Part shown: positions 17,652 to 26,312 of the stretch, one piece after another | How the letters are laid out: each line of letters begins with the position of its first letter | How positions within the stretch are numbered: position 1 is the first letter of the stretch | Assembly (NCBI GenBank): GCA_016742255.1 | Contig: JACVCB010000008.1 | Location: 1-64,000 of the forward strand | From: Leptospira sp. | GTDB lineage: Bacteria; Spirochaetota; Leptospiria; Leptospirales; Leptospiraceae | DNA: 64,000 nt | Direction: 5' to 3' | Notes under the pieces: model-generated | What the model was told of the DNA's origin: nothing | The model's database searches: none | What the model saw: the letters and a program-made list of their open reading frames with translations, nothing else | Position numbers and translations under genes: made by a program

Positions 17652-18335
17652 ATGATTGGAAAAATATTTAAAATCTTAAATAAGTATTCACTTATAGAAT
17701 TGATAGCATATGCGCTTTATAGCGGATATTTGATTTGTTTGCAATGGATTGGTACTTTTTTCTTTCGATTGAAAGTGGTTTTTTGGAACATCCAAATTGG
17801 AACAAATAGTAAGGTAACAGGTAAATTCCTCTTTTTTAAATACCCTGGTAGTAAAATTAACATCGGTAACAACTTTACATCCATTTCCCATTCTTCTAGA
17901 GCCATGGCTACTTCCATCTTTTCACCTACTTGTATCAAAACATTATCTGATTCTTCAGAGATTTTGATTGGGAATGGAGTTGGATTGAATGGAACCTCCA
18001 TTACTGCAAGGTCCAAATCCATCAAAATCGGTAATCATGTCATGATAGCTGCCAATGTGACAATCATGGATTCTGATTTCCATGTTGTATTTCCTCCAGA
18101 AGGACGATTAACAAATCCTGGATACGAATTTGATGCTGGCATTGATATTGGGGATAATGTATGGATAGGAACTCGCTGCACCATTTTGAAAGGTGTCAGC
18201 ATTGGTAAAAACTCTGTGATCGCAGCTGGGAGTATTGTATCAAAATCGATTCCAGCAAATGTTGTGGCTGGTGGAATTCCTGCAAAGGTAATTCGTAATC
18301 TCGAAACAACAAAAAAAGGTACGAAACAGAAATGA
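17652..18335 (+). CDS. Left-handed beta-helix (hexapeptide) acyltransferase
   Basis: This is a protein of about 227 residues with one hydrophobic N-terminal segment (LIELIAYALYSGYLICL) and a C-terminal hexapeptide-repeat domain. The domain includes IKIGNHVMIAANVTI, a DSDFH loop with the likely catalytic His, IGDNVWIGTRCTILKGVSIG and the closing GGIPAKVI. This is the WbbJ/LacA/NodL type of acetyltransferase using acetyl-CoA. It probably O- or N-acetylates a sugar at the inner membrane. ATG 17652 directly follows the preceding stop; the longer in-frame ATG at 17613 would overlap that gene by 38 nt and adds non-conserved sequence. Confidence 0.8.
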   Translation: MIGKIFKILNKYSLIELIAYALYSGYLICLQWIGTFFFRLKVVFWNIQIGTNSKVTGKFLFFKYPGSKINIGNNFTSISHSSRAMATSIFSPTCIKTLSDSSEILIGNGVGLNGTSITARSKSIKIGNHVMIAANVTIMDSDFHVVFPPEGRLTNPGYEFDAGIDIGDNVWIGTRCTILKGVSIGKNSVIAAGSIVSKSIPANVVAGGIPAKVIRNLETTKKGTKQK

Positions 18336-19294
18336 AAGAAAGCGAAATTCGACCGAAAGAATTATTAAAAACCTATCTTGATTTAGTTGCAAAAGATGCA
18401 AAAAAGTTAGATAAAAATAAATTTGAAAGGATACTTTGTCCTGGTTGCGGTAGTGACAAAACAAAATTGCATCTAACTAAAGCAGATTACCAGTACGAAA
18501 AATGTGAAACTTGCGGGACTGTATTCTGTAATCCAAGGCCCACCAATGTAATGTTAGATGAATTTTACAGCATAGGTGAATCTTCCAAATATTGGTCCGA
18601 ATCTTTTTTTCCTGCAGTTGCAGAAAAACGGAGAGAAGTTTTATTTAGACCAAAAGCAAAAAAAATCTCAGATTTTCTATCGAACAAAGGTTTTTCACCT
18701 AACTTAATTTGTGATGTAGGTTCAGGTTATGGAATCTTTTTAGAAGAGTTAAAACAGTTTTATCCAAATGCAAGTTTGTTCGGAATTGAACCTTCAGAGA
18801 GTATGGCTCGTATTTCAGAGGAGAAGGGAATCAAAACTCTTGTCGCGATGGCAGAACATTCGAATGAGTGGTCGGGGAAATTTGATTTAGTGATTTCTTC
18901 TGAAGTGATTGAACACGTTCACTCTCCTATGGATTTTTTAAGCTCGGTTCGTAATTTAGCAAAACCCGGTGGTTATGTTCTGTTAACAGGACTTGGGTAT
19001 GAAGGGTTTGATATTCTTACTCTCCAAGAGAAATCAAATAGTATATTCCCACCTCATCATATCAATTTTATGAGTGTCAAAGGATTTGAAGAGTTGTTTG
19101 GGAGACTTGGTTTTTCGGATATCGAAGTCATCACTCCCGGTGAGTTAGATGTTGATATTGTCATCTCAAACGCACCGAATTTAGAGTTTACCAACGTTTT
19201 GAAAATGAGAGGGGAATCTGCAATTAAGGAATTCCAGGAATTTTTGAAAAAGTATAAATTAAGTTCCCATGTTTGGGTATTTGCAAGAGTATAA
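18332..19294 (+). CDS. Class I SAM-dependent methyltransferase with N-terminal zinc ribbon
   Basis: This 320-residue protein has a four-Cys zinc-ribbon-like segment (CPGCG then CETCGTVFCNPRP) near residues 33-70, then a methyltransferase domain with CDVGSGYGIFLEEL near 123, the acidic GIEPSES, and VISSEVIEHVHSP. It is of the Methyltransf_23 type often found in polysaccharide loci, acting on sugars or nucleotide sugars. It is coupled to the upstream acyltransferase by ATGA. The following dehydrogenase starts 4 nt later, so the two may act on one branch. The exact acceptor cannot be told. Confidence 0.75.
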   Translation: MKESEIRPKELLKTYLDLVAKDAKKLDKNKFERILCPGCGSDKTKLHLTKADYQYEKCETCGTVFCNPRPTNVMLDEFYSIGESSKYWSESFFPAVAEKRREVLFRPKAKKISDFLSNKGFSPNLICDVGSGYGIFLEELKQFYPNASLFGIEPSESMARISEEKGIKTLVAMAEHSNEWSGKFDLVISSEVIEHVHSPMDFLSSVRNLAKPGGYVLLTGLGYEGFDILTLQEKSNSIFPPHHINFMSVKGFEELFGRLGFSDIEVITPGELDVDIVISNAPNLEFTNVLKMRGESAIKEFQEFLKKYKLSSHVWVFARV

Positions 19295-19297
19295 TGA

Positions 19298-20293
19298 ATG
19301 AAAAGAATTTTTGTTTCTACATATCCATTTGGCCAATACAATGAAGAGCCAATCTCAATCCTAAAGAAAGAAGGTTGGGATGTTGTTTTGAATCCAACAA
19401 AACGAAAGTTAACTTCCGAAGAAGTAGCAGAATATGCAAAAGATGTAGATGCTATCATTGCAGGCACAGAAGATCTAACTCCCTTGATTCAAAAAAATCC
19501 AGGTCTAAAAATCATTTCTAGAGTTGGAATTGGATTGGATTCCGTACCTTTACAATTATGTAGAGATAAAAACATAACAGTGGCATACACTCCAGATGCC
19601 GTGACCATGGCTGTTGTGGAGCTAACCATTGGATTGATGGTGAGTCTTACAAGGAAGGTCCATTTGGCTAACTTTGAATTAAGAAAAGGTGGTTGGTCTA
19701 GGTTTACTGGAAAACGTCTTGGTGAATCTGTAATTGGACTCATTGGTTTAGGAAGGGTTGGGAGTAATGTCCTACGGATTCTGAAGGAATTTAGGCCAAA
19801 GGAAATTTTGGTAAATGATCTAAAGGATAAAACAAAAGAAATCCAAGAAATCATACAAAATACGGGTTTAAAAGTTAGACAAGTAGGCAAAGAAGAAATC
19901 TATAAACATGCTGATATCATTTCTCTCCATGTTCCTCTTACCAATCTTACACGAAATATGATTGGGAAAACAGAACTTGGATTTATGAATGAATCTACAT
20001 TTGTCATCAATACGGCGAGAGGTGGAATCGTTAATGAGTCTGATTTGTATCATGCAGTGAAAGCGGAACAAATCGCAGGTGCTGCCATCGATGTATTTGA
20101 AAAAGAACCATACAAAGGGAATTTAATTGAATTGGAGAACATTATCTTAACGGAACATATGGGTTCTTGTTCTTTTGATTGTCGTTATTTAATGGAATTT
20201 GGTGCTGCTTCTGAAGTGGTTCGATTCTTTAAAGGAGAACCTCTTTTAAATCCTGTTCCAGACGAAGAACTTGAAAACCAAAGAAAAATCTAA
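19298..20293 (+). CDS. D-isomer-specific 2-hydroxyacid dehydrogenase
   Basis: This 331-residue protein is of the SerA/LdhA superfamily. The NAD-binding motif GLIGLGRVGSNVLRIL lies near residue 147, the catalytic Arg is in INTARGGIVNE, a Glu is in VFEKEP and the catalytic His is in LTEHMGS. It would interconvert a 2-keto and a D-2-hydroxy acid. That is unusual in an O-antigen operon. It may modify a 2-keto acid such as a ulosonate or produce a lactate/glycerate-type substituent (speculative). It overlaps the following gene by 23 nt. Confidence 0.8.
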   Translation: MKRIFVSTYPFGQYNEEPISILKKEGWDVVLNPTKRKLTSEEVAEYAKDVDAIIAGTEDLTPLIQKNPGLKIISRVGIGLDSVPLQLCRDKNITVAYTPDAVTMAVVELTIGLMVSLTRKVHLANFELRKGGWSRFTGKRLGESVIGLIGLGRVGSNVLRILKEFRPKEILVNDLKDKTKEIQEIIQNTGLKVRQVGKEEIYKHADIISLHVPLTNLTRNMIGKTELGFMNESTFVINTARGGIVNESDLYHAVKAEQIAGAAIDVFEKEPYKGNLIELENIILTEHMGSCSFDCRYLMEFGAASEVVRFFKGEPLLNPVPDEELENQRKI

Positions 20294-22127
20294 AACAAAT
20301 CAAATTCTGATTTGGACTGAGCCATCAAATCCTCCGAGATTTGAAGGACTTGTGTTTTTATGGAACCTATACCAAAAGAGTACAAAAGAAATTATCTCCG
20401 TTCCCTATGAGTTAGAAGTAAATGCAACTTTTTTTAGAGAGAGGTATTTAGATTTCATCGATAAAGTCAGTAACATTCAGATCCACAAGAAAGATATGGA
20501 GTCCTACTTTCGCATTGATGGTACATTTAGTTTATGGTGGATGAATTTAAGTTTCGAAAAAAATTACGGGAAATCGGATTCATTTAGCAACTCGATTAAA
20601 CTTAGTGTACTTGGATATTACCTTGAGGGAGTTGCGTGTTCCTTAATACAAGTTTCCGAATCCACTCCAATCGATTTAGTTGAGTATCTAACTTTTTGTT
20701 CTAAAAAAGTTTCCTCTTTGAAACAAACTTACATCGATATCTTCAAAAGGTTTCTAACTCCAAGACCAATCAAATCGATTCTACCGCAATTTGTTTTGGG
20801 ACTTATCTCTATTTTCCGTTATGTTAAATTTTGTGGAGGAATCAAGTTCCGTTCCCATCGTAGGCAAGATCTCGCAGAAAAACTGTATATCTATGATTAT
20901 TTTTTCCATCTACTGACTAAAGAAAATGAGAAAGAGTTTAGATCAGCCTATTGGGGCACACTTCCCAATTTGATCAAAGAAAATCAATTAGAAGTAACTT
21001 ACTCACATATCTATGTTCCAAGTAAAGCTTATCCAACAATCCAAAATGCAAAGAGGAAGATAGATGAGTTCAATCAAACCAGCGATTCTAAAATTAAACA
21101 TAGGCTAGTGGAGCAGATAACGATTTCTGTCTTATGGCAAGTAATATACCATTATTTCAAATTTAGTTTTATTTATCTTGTTTCTGTTTCCTTCCGATTC
21201 AAACCACTACTACTGAATCAGGAATTGCGACCTAGTTTGTTTCTGTGGAATGAATTAAAAGATTCTTTGATTGGTTCGATCGCAGTACAGAATTTATTTA
21301 CCTATTTTACAATTAAAAACCAAGTAGAAACTGCCTCAAAAGGCGCAAGTTTAGTATACCTAATGGAAAACCAAAATTGGGAAAAGGTATTGGTTTACCA
21401 TTGGAAAAAAATTATCAGCAAAAAGATATATGCAGTGACACATGCCACTGTTCGATTTTGGGATCTTCGTTATTCCTTTCGAATGAATTTATCTGGATAC
21501 AGAAAGAAAGAGTGTAAACCAGAGAAGATTGTTTATAATGGTCCACTTTCCAAAAAAGGACTTTTGGAATTTGGTTACAAGGAAGAAGATTTAGTTCCTG
21601 GTGAAGCTCTACGATTTTTGGGATTAGAAACTCTCCAAACTAAAAGGAATCAATCCAAACAAAATAGAATCATTTTGGTGTTTACTGATTATTTATTTGC
21701 AGTGAGCAAGTTCCAATTAGAACTTTTGGAATCTTTACATTTGCCTTACAGAATCATTGTAAAACCTCATCCTGCTTGTCCCATAGATAAATCCGATTTT
21801 CCAAATTTAATTTTTGAAATCTCAATGGAACCTTCGGAGACTTTATTAAAAATTGCATCCATTGTGTTTACTAGCAATGTTACTTCAGCAGCTCTTGAGG
21901 CATATTACCTAGGACTTCCAGTGATTTCTGCACGAGATCCAAAAGAAGTCAATTTGAGTCCTTTGTTTGGTGTAAAGGATGTACATTTTGTTTCCTCAAA
22001 AGAGGAACTCAAAAAATCAATCCAATCGATTGAAAAAGTAGGGATTCGAACCAAACGAAATCTAGTTTTTTTTACGAATTCAAATTTGGAAAATTGGAAA
22101 AAAATCTTAAGTGGTTCATGTATATGA
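20271..22127 (+). CDS. Large surface-carbohydrate biosynthesis protein (LIC13510/TIGR04326-like)
   Basis: This 618-residue protein begins IWTEPSNPPRFEG. Its C-terminal GT-B-like half contains YNGPLSKKGLLEFGY, a VKPHPACP motif near 500, and VFTSNVTSAALEAYYLGLP near 528, similar to the donor site of surface-carbohydrate transferases. I associate it, from memory, with the TIGR04326/LIC13510 family known from leptospires. A transferase role fits, but the substrate is unknown. The TTG start at 20271 lies inside the 3' end of the dehydrogenase gene with a GAAG-like SD. A 40-nt gap precedes the CDP-glucose genes. Confidence 0.6.
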   Translation: MKTKEKSKTNQILIWTEPSNPPRFEGLVFLWNLYQKSTKEIISVPYELEVNATFFRERYLDFIDKVSNIQIHKKDMESYFRIDGTFSLWWMNLSFEKNYGKSDSFSNSIKLSVLGYYLEGVACSLIQVSESTPIDLVEYLTFCSKKVSSLKQTYIDIFKRFLTPRPIKSILPQFVLGLISIFRYVKFCGGIKFRSHRRQDLAEKLYIYDYFFHLLTKENEKEFRSAYWGTLPNLIKENQLEVTYSHIYVPSKAYPTIQNAKRKIDEFNQTSDSKIKHRLVEQITISVLWQVIYHYFKFSFIYLVSVSFRFKPLLLNQELRPSLFLWNELKDSLIGSIAVQNLFTYFTIKNQVETASKGASLVYLMENQNWEKVLVYHWKKIISKKIYAVTHATVRFWDLRYSFRMNLSGYRKKECKPEKIVYNGPLSKKGLLEFGYKEEDLVPGEALRFLGLETLQTKRNQSKQNRIILVFTDYLFAVSKFQLELLESLHLPYRIIVKPHPACPIDKSDFPNLIFEISMEPSETLLKIASIVFTSNVTSAALEAYYLGLPVISARDPKEVNLSPLFGVKDVHFVSSKEELKKSIQSIEKVGIRTKRNLVFFTNSNLENWKKILSGSCI

Positions 22128-22167
22128 TTTTATTTTGGAAATATGATTTAGGAAATAGTTTTAAGAA

Positions 22168-23265
22168 ATGAGTTTAGATTCTTACTTTAGAAATAAAAAA
22201 GTTTTGGTGACTGGGCATACTGGATTTAAGGGTTCTTGGTTAATCACTTGGTTGCAGTTAATGGGAGCCGAAGTTTCTGGGATTAGTTTAGATCCTTTAT
22301 CGTCTCCATCGCATTTTGAAGTAGGGAATATGAAAAAGTCGATCCGGGATTTACGAATCGATATTCGCGATAGTGTTTCCATTGAAAAAGCAGTAATTGA
22401 GATCAAACCTGATTTTGTATTTCACTTAGCAGCACAGGCGCTCGTTCGAAAATCATATCTCAATCCATTGGAGACTTGGGAAACAAATGTAATGGGCACC
22501 TTGAATGTATTAGAAGCATTAAGGAAATACGATTCACCTTGTTCGTGTGTGATCATTACCAGTGATAAGTGTTATGACAATGTGGAATGGATCTGGGGAT
22601 ATAGAGAAAATGATGTACTTGGTGGACCAGATCCTTATAGTGCTTCGAAAGGTGCAGCAGAACTTGCAATCAAATCACATATAAAATCTTATTTTCCGAA
22701 ACAGTCAAGTCAGGTGCGCATTGTCTCTGCAAGAGCAGGGAATGTAATCGGTGGAGGGGATTGGTCAGAAGATAGAATTATACCAGACTGCGTAAAAGCA
22801 TGGTCGAGTAACCAATCCGTAGATTTAAGAAATCCAAATGCAACTCGGCCTTGGCAACATGTACTCGAACCATTAAGTGGGTATCTAACATTAGCAGTTA
22901 AGTTACTAGAGAATCCAGATTTACATGGCGAGCCATTTAATTTTGGTCCTCTTGCTAATCAAAATCATAGTGTTTTGGAACTTGTGGAGAAAATGTCTGA
23001 ATATTGGGATATGGTGAAGTGGCGAGATCTCTCTAAAGAAAAAACTGGTCCTTATGAATCAGGATTACTCAAACTAAACTGTGACAAAGCTTTAGCTCTA
23101 TTAAAGTGGACTGCAGTTTTGGGATTTGAAGAAACAGTGAAACTGACTGCAGAATGGTACAAATCGTATTATCGTCACCCAAATGATATTTTACAGACAA
23201 CTTTGGATCAAATCAAACAGTACCAATCATTTGCAAAGAATAAAGGATTGGAATGGGCAACGTGA
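22168..23265 (+). CDS. rfbG: CDP-glucose 4,6-dehydratase
   Basis: This 365-residue extended SDR has an N-terminal VTGHTGFKGSWL, where the FKGSWL variant is diagnostic of RfbG/DdhB. The ITSDKCYDN segment and the catalytic YSASKGAAE (YxxxK) follow, then GNVIGGGDW and a DxxRPWQHVLEPL-like segment (NATRPWQHVLEP). It converts CDP-D-glucose to CDP-4-keto-6-deoxy-D-glucose using bound NAD. The matching cytidylyltransferase RfbF is two genes downstream, separated by a cupin epimerase-like gene. The 3' end overlaps that gene by 13 nt. Confidence 0.92.
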   Translation: MSLDSYFRNKKVLVTGHTGFKGSWLITWLQLMGAEVSGISLDPLSSPSHFEVGNMKKSIRDLRIDIRDSVSIEKAVIEIKPDFVFHLAAQALVRKSYLNPLETWETNVMGTLNVLEALRKYDSPCSCVIITSDKCYDNVEWIWGYRENDVLGGPDPYSASKGAAELAIKSHIKSYFPKQSSQVRIVSARAGNVIGGGDWSEDRIIPDCVKAWSSNQSVDLRNPNATRPWQHVLEPLSGYLTLAVKLLENPDLHGEPFNFGPLANQNHSVLELVEKMSEYWDMVKWRDLSKEKTGPYESGLLKLNCDKALALLKWTAVLGFEETVKLTAEWYKSYYRHPNDILQTTLDQIKQYQSFAKNKGLEWAT

Positions 23266-23687
23266 GTCTTTCTGCGATTCAAGTCACACAAATACGAGAG
23301 ATCCCAACTCCAGGTGGGAATGTACTTCATGCTTTAAAAGGGAGCGAAGGTTCTTATAATGGTTTTGGCGAAGCTTATTTTTCATGGATTGAATCTGGAT
23401 ATATCAAGGCTTGGAAAAAACATAACAAAATGGTGATGAATTTAATAGTTCCAGTTGGGAATGTTAAATTCGTATTCTATGATTCCGATCAAAATTTATT
23501 TTCTGAATACGTCATTGGAGAATCCAATTATTCTAGGATCACAGTGCCAAGTGGATTATGGTTTGGATTTCAAGGAATGAATGCACCCAAAAACTTAATT
23601 TTGAATATTTCCAGTATTCTGCATGATCCTAATGAAGCCGACAGATTAGAACTATCAATGATACAATATGATTGGGGAGTGGTATGA
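23253..23687 (+). CDS. RmlC/RfbC-like cupin, putative CDP-4-keto-6-deoxyhexose epimerase
   Basis: This 144-residue cupin-fold protein resembles a shortened dTDP-4-keto-rhamnose 3,5-epimerase. It has HALKGSE, GFGEAYFSWIESGYIKAWKKH and a VPSGLWFGFQGM strand near the C-terminus. Canonical RmlC is about 180 residues and has a catalytic His/Asp pair; the equivalent region here is diverged. Position between RfbG and RfbF indicates action on CDP-4-keto-6-deoxyglucose, possibly as a 3- and/or 5-epimerase (inference). It starts at ATG 23253 with AAAGG upstream and overlaps RfbF by ATGA. Confidence 0.65.
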   Translation: MGNVSLSAIQVTQIREIPTPGGNVLHALKGSEGSYNGFGEAYFSWIESGYIKAWKKHNKMVMNLIVPVGNVKFVFYDSDQNLFSEYVIGESNYSRITVPSGLWFGFQGMNAPKNLILNISSILHDPNEADRLELSMIQYDWGVV

Positions 23688-24445
23688 AAGTAATCATTTT
23701 AGCAGGTGGATTTGGAACCAGATTATCCGAATATACCGATGTAATTCCAAAACCAATGGTTCCAATTGGTGGAAAACCAATTCTTTGGCACATTATGAAT
23801 CATTATGCAAAATTTAATCATAAAGATTTTTTTCTAGCGCTTGGATACAAAGCGGAAGTTGTAAAAGATTATTTTTTAAACTATAGATCCTTAAACTCTG
23901 ATTTTACGATCGATTTATCGTCTGGCAATATTAATCCCCATCAACATGATACTGTCGATTGGAAGGTCACTTTGGTAAATACTGGAGACCTGTCAATGAC
24001 TGGAGGGCGTGTTAAACGAATGCAAAAATTTATTGGGAATGAAACTTGTATGTTAACATACGGAGACGGAGTTTCCAATATTGATTTAGACAAACTATTA
24101 AGTTTCCACAGAAGTCATGGTAAAATGATCACTGTGTCTGCAGTACGGCCTTCTGCACGTTTTGGTGAATTAGAAATGGAAGGTTCTCTTGTGAAAAGTT
24201 TCCAAGAGAAACCACAGTTACACCAAGGATGGATCAATGGAGGGTTTTTTATATTTGAACCTTCATTTTTTGATTTGATCGAAGGTGATACCACTTTGTT
24301 AGAACGAGAACCATTGGAAAGAGCTACAAAGGCGGGACAACTAATGGCATACCATCATGAAGGTTTTTGGCATTGTATGGATACAAAAAGAGATCATGAA
24401 TTATTAGAATCTCTTTGGAAAAAAGGAGCCCCTTGGGTACTATAG
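23684..24445 (+). CDS. rfbF: Glucose-1-phosphate cytidylyltransferase
   Basis: This nucleotidyltransferase of about 253 residues has the signature ILAGGFGTRLSEYTDVIPKP at residues 5-24, PIGGKPILWHIM, the metal site TYGDGVSNID, and the C-terminal HCMDTKRDHELLE. These are diagnostic of RfbF/DdhA, which makes CDP-D-glucose from CTP and glucose 1-phosphate. It feeds RfbG. ATG 23684, overlapping the upstream stop and preceded by GGGAGTGG, fits the conserved N-terminus MKVIILAGG better than the ATG at 23672. Confidence 0.93.
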   Translation: MKVIILAGGFGTRLSEYTDVIPKPMVPIGGKPILWHIMNHYAKFNHKDFFLALGYKAEVVKDYFLNYRSLNSDFTIDLSSGNINPHQHDTVDWKVTLVNTGDLSMTGGRVKRMQKFIGNETCMLTYGDGVSNIDLDKLLSFHRSHGKMITVSAVRPSARFGELEMEGSLVKSFQEKPQLHQGWINGGFFIFEPSFFDLIEGDTTLLEREPLERATKAGQLMAYHHEGFWHCMDTKRDHELLESLWKKGAPWVL

Positions 24446-24446
24446 A

Positions 24447-25400
24447 TTGAGAAAAGTTTTGATCACAGGAGGTTTTGGGTTCTTAGGTGGTAGAATTGCA
24501 AAACATCTATCCAATCAAGGATTTGAGGTTTTTTTGGGTTCAAGGACAATTAGGGTAGTTCCCAGTGGTTTCAACAATTGTAAATCTGTTATCACAAATT
24601 GGGATGATACCAATCAACTAAGAGATGTTTGTTCTGATCAGGATGTGATCATCCATACAGCAGGGATGAGTGCAGAAGATTGTGCAAAGGATCCTATCGC
24701 ATCTTTTGAGTTTAATTGTATTGGTACTATGAAATTACTAGAAGCTTGTAAATCAAATGAGCGAAAAAAGTTTATTTATTTATCAACTGCACATGTTTAT
24801 GGAAGTCCATTAGTTGGTAAACTCACTGAAGATTCAATTCCTAAAAACAATCATCCTTATGCAACTTCTCATTTGGCCGGGGAATTTGGTGTCAACTATT
24901 CGAATGCAAAAGGTGATACGGAAGGGTATAACCTGAGATTGTCAAATGGTTTTGGAGCTCCCATTTTGGAAGATGGGAACTGTTGGAAGTTATTTGTTAA
25001 TGATCTTTGTAAACAAGCCATTACGAAAAGGGAACTAACAATCCATTCGAATGAAGAACAACAAAGAGATTTTATTCCAATCTCTAATCTAACAAAAACA
25101 ATTGAAATGATCATCAATCAGGAAAATCCGCTGAGTCAAAATACATTCAATCTAGGTTCAGGGATTAGTTTCACTTTATTGGAAATGGCCCAAAAAATCC
25201 GATCGAGAACCAATCACTTATTTGGTTATAGTCCTGAAATCAAAACCAATCCGAACGTAAAAAACTCTAATGATCATTTTTTAGAGTACAATATTGATCG
25301 TCTTAAATCCTTCCACCTCTCAGATGATCTAAATTTAGAAGGCGAATTAGATTCCCTATTACTATATTGCCAAAATCATTTTGGAAAATTTACGAACTAA
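24447..25400 (+). CDS. NAD-dependent epimerase/dehydratase family protein (SDR) with YxxxH
   Basis: This 317-residue extended SDR has ITGGFGFLGGRIAKHL at the N-terminus and LSTAHVYGSP for the Ser/Thr strand. The active-site segment is HPYATSHLAGE, so the usual YxxxK reads YxxxH. It probably reduces or epimerises the CDP-4-keto-6-deoxy intermediate made by RfbF/RfbG, being directly downstream of RfbF, but the Lys-to-His change leaves catalysis open. The start is TTG 24447, one base after the RfbF stop. No RfbH dehydrase is present, so the end product should keep its 3-hydroxyl (inference). Confidence 0.75.
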   Translation: MRKVLITGGFGFLGGRIAKHLSNQGFEVFLGSRTIRVVPSGFNNCKSVITNWDDTNQLRDVCSDQDVIIHTAGMSAEDCAKDPIASFEFNCIGTMKLLEACKSNERKKFIYLSTAHVYGSPLVGKLTEDSIPKNNHPYATSHLAGEFGVNYSNAKGDTEGYNLRLSNGFGAPILEDGNCWKLFVNDLCKQAITKRELTIHSNEEQQRDFIPISNLTKTIEMIINQENPLSQNTFNLGSGISFTLLEMAQKIRSRTNHLFGYSPEIKTNPNVKNSNDHFLEYNIDRLKSFHLSDDLNLEGELDSLLLYCQNHFGKFTN

Positions 25401-26291
25401 ATGGAATCAAAAGATCCACTCGTTTCTGTCATCATACCCACCTATAATAATGGCCATTTAATCAGTTATGCAATTGATTCCATCATCCGCCAAACCTATC
25501 AAAATTGGGAGATCATTGTAGTTGATAATAATTCTACTGATCAAACTTTAGAATTATTAGCAGAGTATACAAAGAAGGTCAACTTACGGTATTTCACAAT
25601 CCAAAATGAAGGTGTCATTGCTAAATCAAGGAATCATGGGATCAAACAGGCTAGTGGTGAGTTCATTGCATTTTTAGATTCAGATGATTGGTGGGAACCT
25701 CAAAAACTGAAGGAATCCATTTCCGTTTTGATGAGTGGAAATGATCTTGTTTACCACGATTTATGGGAAGCAAAAACTCATACGATAGGAAAGTTTAAAA
25801 GGAAAGTCAAAACGAGGGAATTAAAATCTCCTATTTTCGTGGATTTACTACTAAACGGAAATGGGATCATCAATTCGAGCGTAGTTGTAAGAAAAGCGAT
25901 TGTTGAAAAAACTGGATTAATCTCAGAAAATAAATCAGATGTTGCTTGGGAAGATTTTGAATATTGGTTACGGATTTCCACTGTCACTGAAAAATTTAGC
26001 AGGATCAAAGATTGTTTAGGTAACTATTGGGTAGGTGGTGGAAATGTCAGCAATCCAAACAAAACCCTTACAATTTTAAAAGAGATTCTTTTGCGTTTTC
26101 AATCTCAATATAGGGATTTTGGTAAACGTAATTTGTATCCAAGTTGGATCTACTATGGAATTTTAACCTCTCAAATTGAGACAAAGCAGATTCGGTTTGG
26201 AGACATTCAAGTTATGTGGGCAAAGCTAAACTTGAAACATAAACTATTGATTCTGATAAAGATACTATTTAATGCACTTAAAATTAATTGA
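25401..26291 (+). CDS. Family 2 glycosyltransferase
   Basis: This 296-residue GT-A transferase begins VSVIIPTYNNGHLI. It has VVDNNSTDQT, the metal/nucleotide motif AFLDSDDWW near residue 91, and EDFEYWLRI as the likely catalytic-base region. There are no clear membrane spans. It starts immediately after the SDR stop, so it may transfer the CDP-linked 6-deoxyhexose (inference from adjacency). A 21-nt gap separates it from the second amidotransferase set. Confidence 0.85.
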   Translation: MESKDPLVSVIIPTYNNGHLISYAIDSIIRQTYQNWEIIVVDNNSTDQTLELLAEYTKKVNLRYFTIQNEGVIAKSRNHGIKQASGEFIAFLDSDDWWEPQKLKESISVLMSGNDLVYHDLWEAKTHTIGKFKRKVKTRELKSPIFVDLLLNGNGIINSSVVVRKAIVEKTGLISENKSDVAWEDFEYWLRISTVTEKFSRIKDCLGNYWVGGGNVSNPNKTLTILKEILLRFQSQYRDFGKRNLYPSWIYYGILTSQIETKQIRFGDIQVMWAKLNLKHKLLILIKILFNALKIN

Positions 26292-26312
26292 TTCTAATGT
26301 AAGGAGTTGCGT

